From: Bdellovibrionales bacterium
Lineage (GTDB): Bacteria > Bdellovibrionota > UBA1018 > CAIMNF01
Length of the DNA: 34,169 nt
Assembly: GCA_947462765.1 (NCBI GenBank)
Contig: CANHQK010000023.1
Coordinates: 1 to 34,169 of the forward strand
Direction: 5' to 3'
The position numbers and the translations under genes are program-made. The notes beneath the pieces were generated by a model. That model was not told the DNA's origin, searched no databases, and saw only the letters and a program-made list of their open reading frames with translations. Below are positions 1-8,616 of the stretch, one piece after another; the first letter of the stretch is position 1, and every line of letters starts with the position of its first letter.

Positions 1-1505
1 GTGTAAGCCTGAACAGACGGGAGCGGATAAGCGTTCCCGATATTCTCCTCGTTTGCACTTCCCGCCACCGCCGCCTGCTGGGAGGCTGCCAGGAAGGGCT
101 TGACCCGCTTGGGCCGAAGCTCCCCGCCGAACTCGCTGAACTTGGAGCATCGTGTCCCACGGAGCGTGTAAAAGCCGGTGATGGGCTGCCCGATTGCACT
201 CACCAAGGCAAGCGCATTCATCTGGCCGCCATCGAGAGTGTCGTCCGCTCCTGCCCAGAGGGTGTTAAAGTCGAGACTCTTTCCTGAAGCGTCGAGCACC
301 CGGGTTTCGGTGCAATCGTATTTCAAAAATTCCTGAAACGTGGCGCCGTTTGAATCCAATTTGTGTGAATTCAAACAGCAGGCCAGCTTCTTGTTGGCCA
401 GTTTTTGGAAGTTGGCGTTGGTGGCGGAGCCGGAAGTCTCCCCGTAAGGCGAAAGGGCAATTCCCGTCGTGCCCTCGCCACAGGCGTGCTTTTCCCGTTT
501 ATATATACAGTTACCCGTGCCCAAGTCAGGCTCAAAGGGAGCGGAGCAGGTCCAGATCCTGCGGTCATAAGGCTCGATCACATCTTGCTCGGAAGCGCTT
601 TTCGGAAGATTGATCGTAGGCTTCAATGGACCGGTTGAACTGCTCTCTTTCCAGGCGGTGAGGATGTGCTGATTGTAAAACGCGGGGTACAGCGCATACG
701 GTGCGAGGACCCGGTTGGGTGAGTTGGAGATACCAGTATCGATCATCGGGACGCAAACCGAACCGGCCTGGGGATCGGTTGGAGAGAGGGCCTCGGCTTT
801 TTCGTTCAGATTGGGACAACTGCAGACCGAAAACTCAGTGGCCGATGCACTCGGATGAAACAAGGAGAAAGCCCGGGGATCCACTGTTGCCTTGTTGGTG
901 ACCGCCACGGGCCCATAGGGTGCGCTGTAGGGTGGGTCTCGAGAAATTTCCTCGAAGGTTGAGGCATAGAATCGTCGCAAAGGGATATTTGATAAGTCGG
1001 AAGCACCTTGCCGACCCACAACCGGGGTATAGATTGGTAGCTGACCGGTACGTGGAGTCATCATATCGGTCAAACAAGCACAACGGTTACCGGGTGATGA
1101 TCTTCGATACGCATATACCGGAGGTGATGAATCACTCGTTACGTAGCGCAGCCCCGTCGCCGGGTGCACATCTAGGGCATTCGGGTAAGTGATGGTGGCG
1201 GCAGAGGACACCGTGTAGCTGGCATCAGCAGAGACCGGGATTCGCGGACTCGTCTTATTTGGAATGCCCGGTCCGCAAACCGGCCATTCTTCGGCGGCAT
1301 CCGTGTATGGCGCGGTCTTCAAGTAGCCAAACTCATGTTCCGCCGCCCCGGAAGGCCCACTCACCGGCCCGAAGGCGTCGTCGAGGTCTACTCTTACGGG
1401 GCTTGTACCCACGTAACCTGGCGGCTGAGCAAACGCCTGTTTGGAACAACCCAACCACGCAAGCCCGATCCCTATAGAGATAATGTAAACCCGGCAAGAA
1501 CCCAT
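1..1505 (-). CDS. Secreted Cys-containing protein, paralogue of the upstream gene (3' end cut by window edge)
   Basis: Reading the minus strand from the ATG at 1505 gives 501 uninterrupted codons that run off the left edge, so the stop codon lies outside the window. The start MGSCRVYIISIGIGLAW has a hydrophobic core and a likely signal-peptidase I site after AFA near residue 26; a Cys at residue 20 could instead act as a poor lipobox. AGGGG lies five bases before the ATG. From about residue 315 the protein resembles residues 470-641 of the gene at 1559-3823: both have CCLN, an LWAG-x-D-x-x-L-x-G segment, a P-I-x-G-F-Y segment and a C-x-x-F-S-E-F segment in the same order. The first 300 residues show no recognised domain. 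It lies 53 bases downstream of that paralogue on the same strand, probably in one transcript. Function is unknown; secretion is likely. Confidence 0.85.
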   Translation of the reverse strand, partial: MGSCRVYIISIGIGLAWLGCSKQAFAQPPGYVGTSPVRVDLDDAFGPVSGPSGAAEHEFGYLKTAPYTDAAEEWPVCGPGIPNKTSPRIPVSADASYTVSSAATITYPNALDVHPATGLRYVTSDSSPPVYAYRRSSPGNRCACLTDMMTPRTGQLPIYTPVVGRQGASDLSNIPLRRFYASTFEEISRDPPYSAPYGPVAVTNKATVDPRAFSLFHPSASATEFSVCSCPNLNEKAEALSPTDPQAGSVCVPMIDTGISNSPNRVLAPYALYPAFYNQHILTAWKESSSTGPLKPTINLPKSASEQDVIEPYDRRIWTCSAPFEPDLGTGNCIYKREKHACGEGTTGIALSPYGETSGSATNANFQKLANKKLACCLNSHKLDSNGATFQEFLKYDCTETRVLDASGKSLDFNTLWAGADDTLDGGQMNALALVSAIGQPITGFYTLRGTRCSKFSEFGGELRPKRVKPFLAASQQAAVAGSANEENIGNAYPLPSVQAY

Positions 1506-1558
1506 GATTTCCCCTGGCTTTCAGTATACACCAAATCCGTCGGGCAAATGGGTACTGT

Positions 1559-3823
1559 CTAGAGCCCCCGACGCATCTTGAGGATTTCTTCAATCGAAAT
1601 CGTAGAAAGCTGGGAGCTGTCTAAGACGGTATCAACCATTTTCATGGTGGGCTGCCCGGTGATTTCGTGAATCTGCCTCATTTGGACATGAATCTGGACC
1701 ACTCCACCGGTTGCGCACCTGACCTTGTCTGCCGCGGCTGCAGAGTCGATGAAGGTCTTCTGCGGATTCACTCCCGGAACGGGCTTCTTGCACGAAACGA
1801 CCGTGGCGGCACGAAGCAGAACCGGGCACCGACGCATCTCATCGATGGTGGTCGGAATGGTCTTTCCTTTTTTCCGGACCTCCGTGCGGATATGCGTGAA
1901 GGCTGCGCCTTGGGGGATCGGAAGCGGGGTTCCGACCGCCACCATGTTCCCTGCTCCCACCGAGTTTTGCTGGACCACGGTCTGGGCCGGGTCCACGCGG
2001 TATCCTTGGATGGGTCCGAGCGCTGCAAACTCACTGAACTCACCACAGCGACGGAGTGATCCGCCTTCGAGTGCGTAGAATCCTGAAATCGGCTTTCCGC
2101 CAAATCCCGCCAACAAGGTGGCATAAGGAGCGGCTCCGTTCAGATCCTGGTCCTTCCCGGCCCAAAGCTGATCGAAGCTCGAGGCCACACCTGCATTTTC
2201 GATGCAGTCGAACTTCAGGTGGCTTCCTCCACTGAAGGCTCCGTCGATTTCATTCAAGCAACACTTCAATTTTGGATTAAGAAAGCTCCGAATATCTTCC
2301 GAGCCCGGAACCGAAGGCATGACGCTCGAGTTCACCGGAGCTCCGCAAGAGTGGTACTCAGGGGTCGGCAAACATTCTCCTCCCGATCCCTTTGTAAAAC
2401 CCTTCCGACACTGGGTCGGATTGAGCGGATCCGCAAAGGGTGAAGCCGAAGGCACCGGATTCGCCGAAACGCCGATCACCGGGGGGCACACATAGGGAGG
2501 AGCAAAACAGTCCCCATTCATGCAGCACCCCTGGCTTGCAGTCATCACGCCCACCGATCCCAACTGGTCCTGACAGGCCACTCCGACCGCACAGTTCGAT
2601 GCCGAAGACGGCGTCGGTGGAGAAGTCGAGGGCGGAATACATTCAATAAAGGGCGGACTCAGGGAAATGAGTCGCCGCAGGGTACGCCCCGTCCGAGGGT
2701 CGATGAGTCCAGTGTTTTCCATGTAAAGACAGCTTGGATCACAAGCTACTCCGGGCAAGCAAATCTGCCGCCACTGCCCGGTTTTCCCGGGCTGCGCAAT
2801 TGGGGTACAGTTATCATCTAAAGCACAAGTCGGGAGTCCCGGGATCGGAGCGGATGAAGAACCACTTCCTGAGCCGCTTCCCGAACCACTGCCCATGCCG
2901 CTACCGAATCCACTACCGGAACCGCGTCCCGGACCGCTTCCGGATCCGCTTCCTCCACCCGAGCACGAGAATGGCCCGAGCAAGCAAGCAATTGGAGTGC
3001 CGTTTCGATCTACTTTGCAGCAACCTCCCGCTTCTGAACAACACGGATTTCCGCGACCAGCGAACCAGAGGCCGGCTTGCCCACCCGCACCCTGACAAGA
3101 GTCTCCGATATTGCAAGAGGGAGTCGGGGATACGGGAGGAGGGGCAGAACAAGTAGACCAAGCTGCCAAACAAACCTGCGCGGTGTTATCGATACAACAG
3201 TTGTTCGGCCCATCATAGGTACAGGAGTGGCCACGCGGACAAGGACCGCAATTCCAACCGTTGGTGCATGATGTGGCCGGCGTGGGAGTGGGTGTCGCAG
3301 GATTGGGGCTACAGGTGATAGGGGGCACGAGGCAAACTGGAAAAGGACCCGAGGTGCAACAGGCTCCATTGTCCCAAGTACCGGTCTGTGTTCCGTTGGT
3401 ACAACGATCTCCCTGGTTACAAGATGGGGTCCCGGATGGGGTTCCAGATCCGGTTCCGCTCCCACCCGAAGCGACACAAGCCGTTCCCAATGTGTTGGGA
3501 GCGTAGCCTGCGGCGCAAGTGCACTCATTCAGGCCCGAGATCAAAACGCGATTGGATCCGCACGGGGTCGAGATCCGACAACTCGTGCCCCCCGGCACTC
3601 CCTCATAGGGTAAAGTTCTGACCCCGCAATTATAGGAGCCCGCCCCCGAAAAAACACAGGCCCCACCCGAGAGATTGTATTGAGGAGGACAGGTGATCTC
3701 ACAATCTCCGTAGGAGTTCAATTGAGCCGTACCTCCAGCCGGAGCCACGCAAGACCATGCCGACTCAGTGGACAGCAGAAAAAGAAAAATAACCCCGAAC
3801 CGAAACCACCCCGTATGCAACAT
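1559..3823 (-). CDS. Large secreted Cys-rich repeat protein with Gly-Ser linker
   Basis: A protein of 754 residues with an N-terminal signal peptide (core VIFLFLL, likely cleavage near residue 24, just before Cys25). Residues 25-120 are Cys-rich. Five Cys-rich units follow at about 135-171, 186-225, 237-287, 333-395 and 411-446. Most have the pattern C-x(4-6)-C, a central CC pair and two late Cys. Pro/Thr-rich spacers and a Gly-Ser repeat linker (about 289-324) separate them. Residues 470-641 form a domain shared with the next gene downstream. ATG at 3823 is preferred over a TTG at 3838 because GAGAGGG lies six bases before it. The stop of the upstream membrane-protein gene is about ten bases away, so the two are probably co-transcribed. 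Many disulfides and flexible linkers suit an extracellular or surface-exposed protein. I do not recognise a named family. Confidence 0.85.
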   Translation of the reverse strand: MLHTGWFRFGVIFLFLLSTESAWSCVAPAGGTAQLNSYGDCEITCPPQYNLSGGACVFSGAGSYNCGVRTLPYEGVPGGTSCRISTPCGSNRVLISGLNECTCAAGYAPNTLGTACVASGGSGTGSGTPSGTPSCNQGDRCTNGTQTGTWDNGACCTSGPFPVCLVPPITCSPNPATPTPTPATSCTNGWNCGPCPRGHSCTYDGPNNCCIDNTAQVCLAAWSTCSAPPPVSPTPSCNIGDSCQGAGGQAGLWFAGRGNPCCSEAGGCCKVDRNGTPIACLLGPFSCSGGGSGSGSGPGRGSGSGFGSGMGSGSGSGSGSGSSSAPIPGLPTCALDDNCTPIAQPGKTGQWRQICLPGVACDPSCLYMENTGLIDPRTGRTLRRLISLSPPFIECIPPSTSPPTPSSASNCAVGVACQDQLGSVGVMTASQGCCMNGDCFAPPYVCPPVIGVSANPVPSASPFADPLNPTQCRKGFTKGSGGECLPTPEYHSCGAPVNSSVMPSVPGSEDIRSFLNPKLKCCLNEIDGAFSGGSHLKFDCIENAGVASSFDQLWAGKDQDLNGAAPYATLLAGFGGKPISGFYALEGGSLRRCGEFSEFAALGPIQGYRVDPAQTVVQQNSVGAGNMVAVGTPLPIPQGAAFTHIRTEVRKKGKTIPTTIDEMRRCPVLLRAATVVSCKKPVPGVNPQKTFIDSAAAADKVRCATGGVVQIHVQMRQIHEITGQPTMKMVDTVLDSSQLSTISIEEILKMRRGL

Positions 3824-3834
3824 GCGATACCCTC

Positions 3835-5970
3835 TCAACCCAGTTTAACAGCTCGACTCTGAAAGCTCTTGCTTATTTTTTTAAATGAACTCCATTGAAT
3901 CCACACTTGCCGAAAAAGAAAAACCAACCAGAAGATCAAGGAAACCCCATAGGAAATCCACATGAGGACAGTCCTCTGATAGGTCACCTCCACCGTTCCG
4001 GCTCCTCGGAAAACCAATCCCGGATAGGCCTTCATGAATTTGATTTCCGCTCCTTTTGAATCACGAATCCGCATTCCCGGCTGGGGATGGACCCGAAGGT
4101 GAACCCAGGCCTCGTTGGATGGAAGGTCCACCCGATACCGCCCCTTTCCCAACGAGGTAACGGGGGGCACTCCGCTCCGGACTGCAGGCTCCGGTTTCCG
4201 GAGCAATTCCTGATTGAAAGTGTCCCGGTCCTCAGGATAAATCCCAGGAGCCACCTGAGAGACCCCCTCCATTGCGGCATTCATTCGAGCCAGAACCGGC
4301 CCACCGAAATAGGGGTATTTTCCAGTGGGCGTTGCGAAATAAGACTCATTCGGGTTGAAGTACACCGCTCGCGAATGGTGCCGGGGATCGACCACGAGGA
4401 TATTTTTCGGCTCTCCTTGGAACCGGAAACTCCCCGCAGGAATCCAAGGGACCTCTTCCAAGCCTTTCGAAAGGACCTGCTTCCAACAGGAGCGCTTCGG
4501 CTCCGGGATCCACTCCAGATCCACGTCACCATAAACCAGGTAGCCGATGTCTAGGACCTGGATCGCATCCTTCAGCACCCGCTCAAAAGCCCCGCAATAG
4601 GGCGGATTCAGGTAATAGTAATCGAGCACCGCAGGAGGACCGAATAGGGTGACCAGATAAGAGCTGATGATGGCATTTCCGGTGGAACCCTCCCAATGCA
4701 AGCCCCGAATCGAGGAAAAACCGGGAAAGGCTCCGAGCAGGATGTAATCCAAACCGAAGTCGCAAGAACGGGTCCGCCCTAGAACCAGTGTTCTTCCACC
4801 GGTCCCCTTCCTCCATCCGTCGGGATACGACTCAACCTCGAGCGGAGGCTTGAGAGCCAGGGAGCCCCGGGTGACACTCCACCAGGGACTCATTTGGGTG
4901 CCAAGAGTCAGCCCCGTCAGGAGCAGACAGGCCCACATGCTCCTCTTCACTGAACTGCGGGAACTCCTGACATCGGCCGACCCCAACAAGCCCGCCCAGA
5001 ACAGGATCCAGGCCGGCATCGCCAAACGGTAAAAATGAAAAGAAATCGACTCATCCAGGTGGGCCCCGAGGCGCGGAAAAAGAATCAGAGGAGCATAGAG
5101 GATTGTGGCCAAAACAATCCAGACACTCCCCTTCCACCGTTGCCAGAGCGAAAGCGCCGCAGTCAGCGCCATGAGCACCAGCGTCCACGTTGACTGATTG
5201 AAGTAAATGGTCGAGGAGATCATCCATTTCCGGTAGGCCAGGAAGGGTAAGGTGAAAAAAGCGGTTGCCGCAAACAGGATCGCGATCCCTTTCAGGATAT
5301 CGGGACGCCTCCACTTCCGGGTGAACGCGATGATCAGGTACACGAGACTTGCCAGGATCCCCGTAATCAGGTGCGACAGGATACAAAAGCCGGTCCAGAA
5401 GAGGACCCGGGGTTTGGATGGAGGAGCCTCCTGGAAGGCCAGTCTCAGCAACTGGAAGAATCCGATCCCCGAGAGGAACTGACTCGAAAGCCCGATCACC
5501 ACCGCATCGAAAATCGACCACCCTTGCAGATTCGACGAGTCGAACTTCTGCAAATGAAACAACCAGAGCAGTCCGGCAGCGAAGACCAACCGGGTCCATC
5601 CTTTTTGAAGGGTCAGCACCCAGGTGCATTGAGAGGCCAGAAAAAGGAGCAGGATGAGCGAAACGTAGATCGGATAGAGTTCAAAACCCGTCCATCCACT
5701 CAGCAGCTGGAGTCCGGCAAGGAGAAAGTCCTCCAGCGGAGGATAAAAGAGGTTCTGGATGGAACCCATGAAGACCCGGTCTTGAATCCCGTGGTACCCC
5801 ACTTCGAGAAGCTGGGTCCCTCCGTAGGCGTGCCCTCCATGATCGAAGTGATACCAGGTAAAATAGCCGTAGAGTTGATGCCAGGCCCAAAGCAACGATG
5901 CGAGGTATCCCAAGAGGACGACTCCCGTGCTTTTCCTGAATCTAAGATGCCACTGTTTCAGTTTATCCAA
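3835..5970 (-). CDS. Polytopic membrane protein, GT-C glycosyltransferase-like (PTPS-related/YfhO type)
   Basis: A 711-residue integral membrane protein. Residues 18-36 form the first membrane segment, followed by an outer loop with FDHGGHAY and then [15 protein letters not shown]. An acidic residue in the first large loop followed by a Y-P-P-L segment is typical of GT-C-fold, lipid-linked-sugar glycosyltransferases and of the '6-pyruvoyl-tetrahydropterin synthase related' membrane family. About ten further hydrophobic stretches run to residue 370. A soluble region (370-655) follows, then a last membrane helix (about 662-685) and a basic tail. The start is TTG with no strong Shine-Dalgarno; no better in-frame ATG is visible. 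The stop is 11 bases from the ATG of the secreted Cys-rich protein, so glycosylation or surface display of that protein is a possible role. That link is inference, and the catalytic assignment is tentative. Confidence 0.75.
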   Translation of the reverse strand: MDKLKQWHLRFRKSTGVVLLGYLASLLWAWHQLYGYFTWYHFDHGGHAYGGTQLLEVGYHGIQDRVFMGSIQNLFYPPLEDFLLAGLQLLSGWTGFELYPIYVSLILLLFLASQCTWVLTLQKGWTRLVFAAGLLWLFHLQKFDSSNLQGWSIFDAVVIGLSSQFLSGIGFFQLLRLAFQEAPPSKPRVLFWTGFCILSHLITGILASLVYLIIAFTRKWRRPDILKGIAILFAATAFFTLPFLAYRKWMISSTIYFNQSTWTLVLMALTAALSLWQRWKGSVWIVLATILYAPLILFPRLGAHLDESISFHFYRLAMPAWILFWAGLLGSADVRSSRSSVKRSMWACLLLTGLTLGTQMSPWWSVTRGSLALKPPLEVESYPDGWRKGTGGRTLVLGRTRSCDFGLDYILLGAFPGFSSIRGLHWEGSTGNAIISSYLVTLFGPPAVLDYYYLNPPYCGAFERVLKDAIQVLDIGYLVYGDVDLEWIPEPKRSCWKQVLSKGLEEVPWIPAGSFRFQGEPKNILVVDPRHHSRAVYFNPNESYFATPTGKYPYFGGPVLARMNAAMEGVSQVAPGIYPEDRDTFNQELLRKPEPAVRSGVPPVTSLGKGRYRVDLPSNEAWVHLRVHPQPGMRIRDSKGAEIKFMKAYPGLVFRGAGTVEVTYQRTVLMWISYGVSLIFWLVFLFRQVWIQWSSFKKISKSFQSRAVKLG

Positions 5971-6009
5971 GGCCGATCAAAAAATCGATCTTTTCGCTCC
6001 ATTTCTTTA

Positions 6010-6036
6010 TTGCATTTTTTACACGGAGCGTATAGA
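6010..6036 (+). promoter_or_regulatory. Candidate promoter for the sigma54 activator gene
   Basis: TTGCAT and TATAGA are separated by 15 bases, and TATAGA ends 13 bases before the ATG at 6050. The spacer is short, so the -35 match may be fortuitous. The 79-base interval to the divergent gene at 5970 must hold promoters for both directions. Confidence 0.3.
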
Positions 6037-6049
6037 ATCCGAGCACCTT

Positions 6050-7432
6050 ATGGGAAGCCCCTCAGCTCTTCACACCATCCAGAAGCTTCAGCAGGAATTC
6101 GACGGCAGCCTCGAGTTCCTGAATCGCGAGCTTCCGTTCGCGCGCTTCGCGATCGCCCGCTTCGATGCCAAGGGCGGACTCCCTCAACAGCTTTTCAATT
6201 CGTCTGCATCTTTTCCAGCTTTCGACCCGAGAACTCTCGATCAGGCGGTCCGCCTTCGCCAGAGCATCGTGGAGCCCCTCCATCAGGTTTTCATCGTTCC
6301 CTGCCTGCACCAACAACAGATCAGTGCCGTGTTGTTCGCCGCCCACGAGAACGGCAAGTGGTCCACTGCTGAACAGATCCTGGTCGAGCTGGCCGCGAGC
6401 GAACTCGGCCGGATGCTGGCCCCGGTCCGTCCGGGACTCACGCTCGGTGCCCCAGTCCGGAATCTGGCCAAAAACAGGTCCGCATCGACCTCGACCCTGA
6501 TCGGGTCCGGCAAAAAACTGAAAGAAGTCCTTTATCTGGTGGAACGCGTGGCTCCGACCTCGGCCAGCGTACTGGTCCTCGGCGAGAGCGGTACCGGCAA
6601 GGAACTCCTTGCTCGCCGGATTCATGAACTGAGCCCCCGCAAAGATCAGCCCTTTGTGGCGATCAACTGCGGTGCCATCACCGAGTCCTTGCTCGAATCC
6701 GAATTGTTCGGCCATGAGAAAGGATCGTTCACCGGTGCTGTGAACACCAAGAAGGGCCTCGCCGAAGTGGCCCATGGAGGAACCCTCTTCCTCGATGAAA
6801 TCGGAGAACTGCCCCTTTCCCTCCAGTCCAAGCTCCTGCGCTTTCTCCAGGAAGGGGAAATCTTCCGGGTGGGAGGCAAAGAGCCCATCCGAGTGGATGT
6901 CCGGATCGTTTCGGCGACCAACCGCAACCTGGAAGCCGAAATCAGTGCAGGCCGCTTCCGGGAGGATCTGTTCTACCGCTTGAACACCATTACCCTGCAG
7001 TCTCCGGCCCTTCGCGACCGGATGGAAGACCTGAAAGACCTGATGGAGCACTTTGCTCCGGGCCTGCATGGCCGGATGAGCCCCGAGGCACTCTCCCTGG
7101 TTCAAGGCTATCGCTGGCCTGGCAATATCCGGGAACTGCAAAACCTGACCGAACGCCTCCAGATCATGACCGGAGGTGCAAGGATTGAAGCAAAAGACCT
7201 GCCCGCGGTGATCCGCGAGCAAGCGGTTCCTGGCGGGAGCATCACCCTGTCCGGCCCCCCTCCGGTGGAGATGGCCCTCGAGGAACTCGAACGGATCCAC
7301 ATCCTGCGCTGCCTTCAACACCACGAAGGGAACAAAACCCGGGCAGCCCAGAGCCTGGGGATCACGATCAAAACCCTCTACAACAAGCTTCACCGATACG
7401 GAATCTTGGACAAAAACGAGTCAAAACTGTAA
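6050..7432 (+). CDS. Sigma54-dependent Fis-family transcriptional activator
   Basis: A 460-residue enhancer-binding protein. Residues 1-130 look like a GAF-type sensory domain, not a phosphoreceiver: there is no conserved Asp/Lys receiver pattern. The AAA+ domain shows Walker A GESGTGKE (about 178-185), the sigma54-contact loop as GSFTGA instead of the usual GAFTGA (about 225-230), Walker B TLFLDE (about 244-250) and REDLFYRLN near residue 304. A Fis-type helix-turn-helix closes the protein (about 428-456, with [19 protein letters not shown]). It should bind upstream sites and remodel sigma54-RNA polymerase; what it senses and which genes it controls are not visible here. The frame is open upstream to 5927, but the ATG at 6050 begins the recognisable protein. 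The histone-like gene follows 32 bases downstream. Confidence 0.93.
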   Translation: MGSPSALHTIQKLQQEFDGSLEFLNRELPFARFAIARFDAKGGLPQQLFNSSASFPAFDPRTLDQAVRLRQSIVEPLHQVFIVPCLHQQQISAVLFAAHENGKWSTAEQILVELAASELGRMLAPVRPGLTLGAPVRNLAKNRSASTSTLIGSGKKLKEVLYLVERVAPTSASVLVLGESGTGKELLARRIHELSPRKDQPFVAINCGAITESLLESELFGHEKGSFTGAVNTKKGLAEVAHGGTLFLDEIGELPLSLQSKLLRFLQEGEIFRVGGKEPIRVDVRIVSATNRNLEAEISAGRFREDLFYRLNTITLQSPALRDRMEDLKDLMEHFAPGLHGRMSPEALSLVQGYRWPGNIRELQNLTERLQIMTGGARIEAKDLPAVIREQAVPGGSITLSGPPPVEMALEELERIHILRCLQHHEGNKTRAAQSLGITIKTLYNKLHRYGILDKNESKL

Positions 7433-7464
7433 AACCAACCCCTGACCCCGGAAGGAAAAACCCC

Positions 7465-7965
7465 ATGGCAAAAGCAAAGAAAGAACTGAATAAAAAAACC
7501 AACAAAACCACCCTGTCCGCCAAGCCGGCGAAAGCGGCTGCGAAATCCGCGGCCAAGGCCGTGACCAAGGCAGCAGCCAAACCCGTGGCCAAATCCACCA
7601 AGAAAGCAGAGCCCAAAGTGAAGCTGGCCATTGAGACCAAAAAAGGCGACAAAAAATCAAAAGTCCTCGAAGTGAAAGCCGAGATCCAGGCTGAAGGCCA
7701 GACCTCTGAAGAAGAGGAAGAGGAGCTCGAAGCCGCCCAGGCCCAGGCCTCCGCTTCCGGTTTGGCCATGGCAGCTGCCACGGCCGGTGCCGAAACCACG
7801 GCCGGATCTTTGAAGAACTTCCGTCATCATCCCGACATCGAGAACTTCTACCGCTTCATCTATGAAAACGACCTGCGCTATGAGGCTCTCGATATCATTG
7901 CCGTGATGGCATCGCAGCGCGCGAACATCCGCGCGACCAAGGCTGCCAAGTCCAAGACGAACTGA
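7465..7965 (+). CDS. Histone H1-like Lys/Ala-rich protein with conserved-looking C-terminal head
   Basis: A 166-residue protein of unusual composition. Residues 1-70 are Lys/Ala/Pro-rich with repeated KAAAK/KPVAK units, like eukaryotic histone H1 tails and bacterial AlgP/HctB-type proteins. An acidic Glu run (about 81-87) and an Ala-rich segment follow. The last 50 residues (LKNFRHHPDIENFYRFIYEN onward) have normal composition with aromatics and look like a small folded helical domain. It probably binds DNA through its basic tail and may compact the nucleoid; this rests on composition only. GGAAGGA lies upstream of the ATG at a good spacing. It converges on the methyltransferase gene with only two bases between the stop codons and no terminator hairpin. 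Confidence 0.85.
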   Translation: MAKAKKELNKKTNKTTLSAKPAKAAAKSAAKAVTKAAAKPVAKSTKKAEPKVKLAIETKKGDKKSKVLEVKAEIQAEGQTSEEEEEELEAAQAQASASGLAMAAATAGAETTAGSLKNFRHHPDIENFYRFIYENDLRYEALDIIAVMASQRANIRATKAAKSKTN

Positions 7966-7967
7966 AT

Positions 7968-8585
7968 CTAAATCTTCTCAGCCAACAGGAGCAGGCTCGG
8001 GAGCGGATGCCCCCGGGTCGGATCTGCCGGCTGACGCCCCACCTTCCGGATACGAAAGCCGCTTTGCTCGATCATCGAGCAGGCGGCTTTTTCGTTCCAG
8101 GGGTGCAGATAGCGGGACGGACCGGCGAGATCGCCTTCGCGATCCTCGAAGGATTCGGTGCCTTCATAAAGGATCACGCCGAATATCCCCCTTGGCTTGA
8201 GCCCACGGAAGGCGGTGACCACGATTCGCTGGGTCTCTTCCGGAGAGAAATGATGAAGGGAGCGATTGGCCCAGACTCCATCGAACTCCCCCTCCTTCAG
8301 GCTCAGGAACAAAAGGTTCTTCTCCAGCACCTCAAGCCCGGGAACCCGCTCCCTGGCCCACTTGGCCCGGACCGCACCGAGCTCGACCCCCACTCCTTGA
8401 AAGCCCGCTTTGGCAAACAGGATGAAGTCATCTCCGGCCCCGCAACCCAGGTCGAGAATCCGCCCCCCGGGAGGCAAAATTTCAGCAAAGGGCAAGAGCT
8501 CGCCGGGATTCCGGGTGCGAGCCGACAGTTCAAGAAGACGGTGGGCATGGTGCTCGTAGTAGGCGACGGACTCTGGGCTTTTCAT
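7968..8585 (-). CDS. Class I SAM-dependent methyltransferase
   Basis: A 205-residue Rossmann-fold methyltransferase. Motif I is ILDLGCGAGDD (about residues 43-53), the SAM-binding Gly-rich loop. An acidic motif II region follows (GVGVELG), then a motif IV-like stretch (FDGVWANRSLHHF, about 104-116) of the type seen in COG2227/UbiE-like small-molecule methyltransferases. The length is typical for a stand-alone enzyme. The substrate cannot be told from sequence. AAGGA lies eight bases before the ATG. It is transcribed divergently from the secreted-protein gene at 8617, with 31 bases between the start codons. Confidence 0.9.
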   Translation of the reverse strand: MKSPESVAYYEHHAHRLLELSARTRNPGELLPFAEILPPGGRILDLGCGAGDDFILFAKAGFQGVGVELGAVRAKWARERVPGLEVLEKNLLFLSLKEGEFDGVWANRSLHHFSPEETQRIVVTAFRGLKPRGIFGVILYEGTESFEDREGDLAGPSRYLHPWNEKAACSMIEQSGFRIRKVGRQPADPTRGHPLPSLLLLAEKI

Positions 8586-8616
8586 TTGGGATTCCTTCGG
8601 CTACAAGACTACCTCC

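Noticed and set aside
1-1505. A gene remnant or pseudogene at the left edge
   Set aside because: The frame is uninterrupted from a good start codon to the window edge; only the window cut makes it incomplete.
3824-3838. TTG at 3838 as the start of the Cys-rich protein
   Set aside because: The ATG at 3823 has a good Shine-Dalgarno at the right distance; the TTG does not.
6062-7393. A 443-codon minus-strand frame opposite the sigma54 activator
   Set aside because: Antisense to a gene with complete AAA+ and helix-turn-helix motifs; no own signal.
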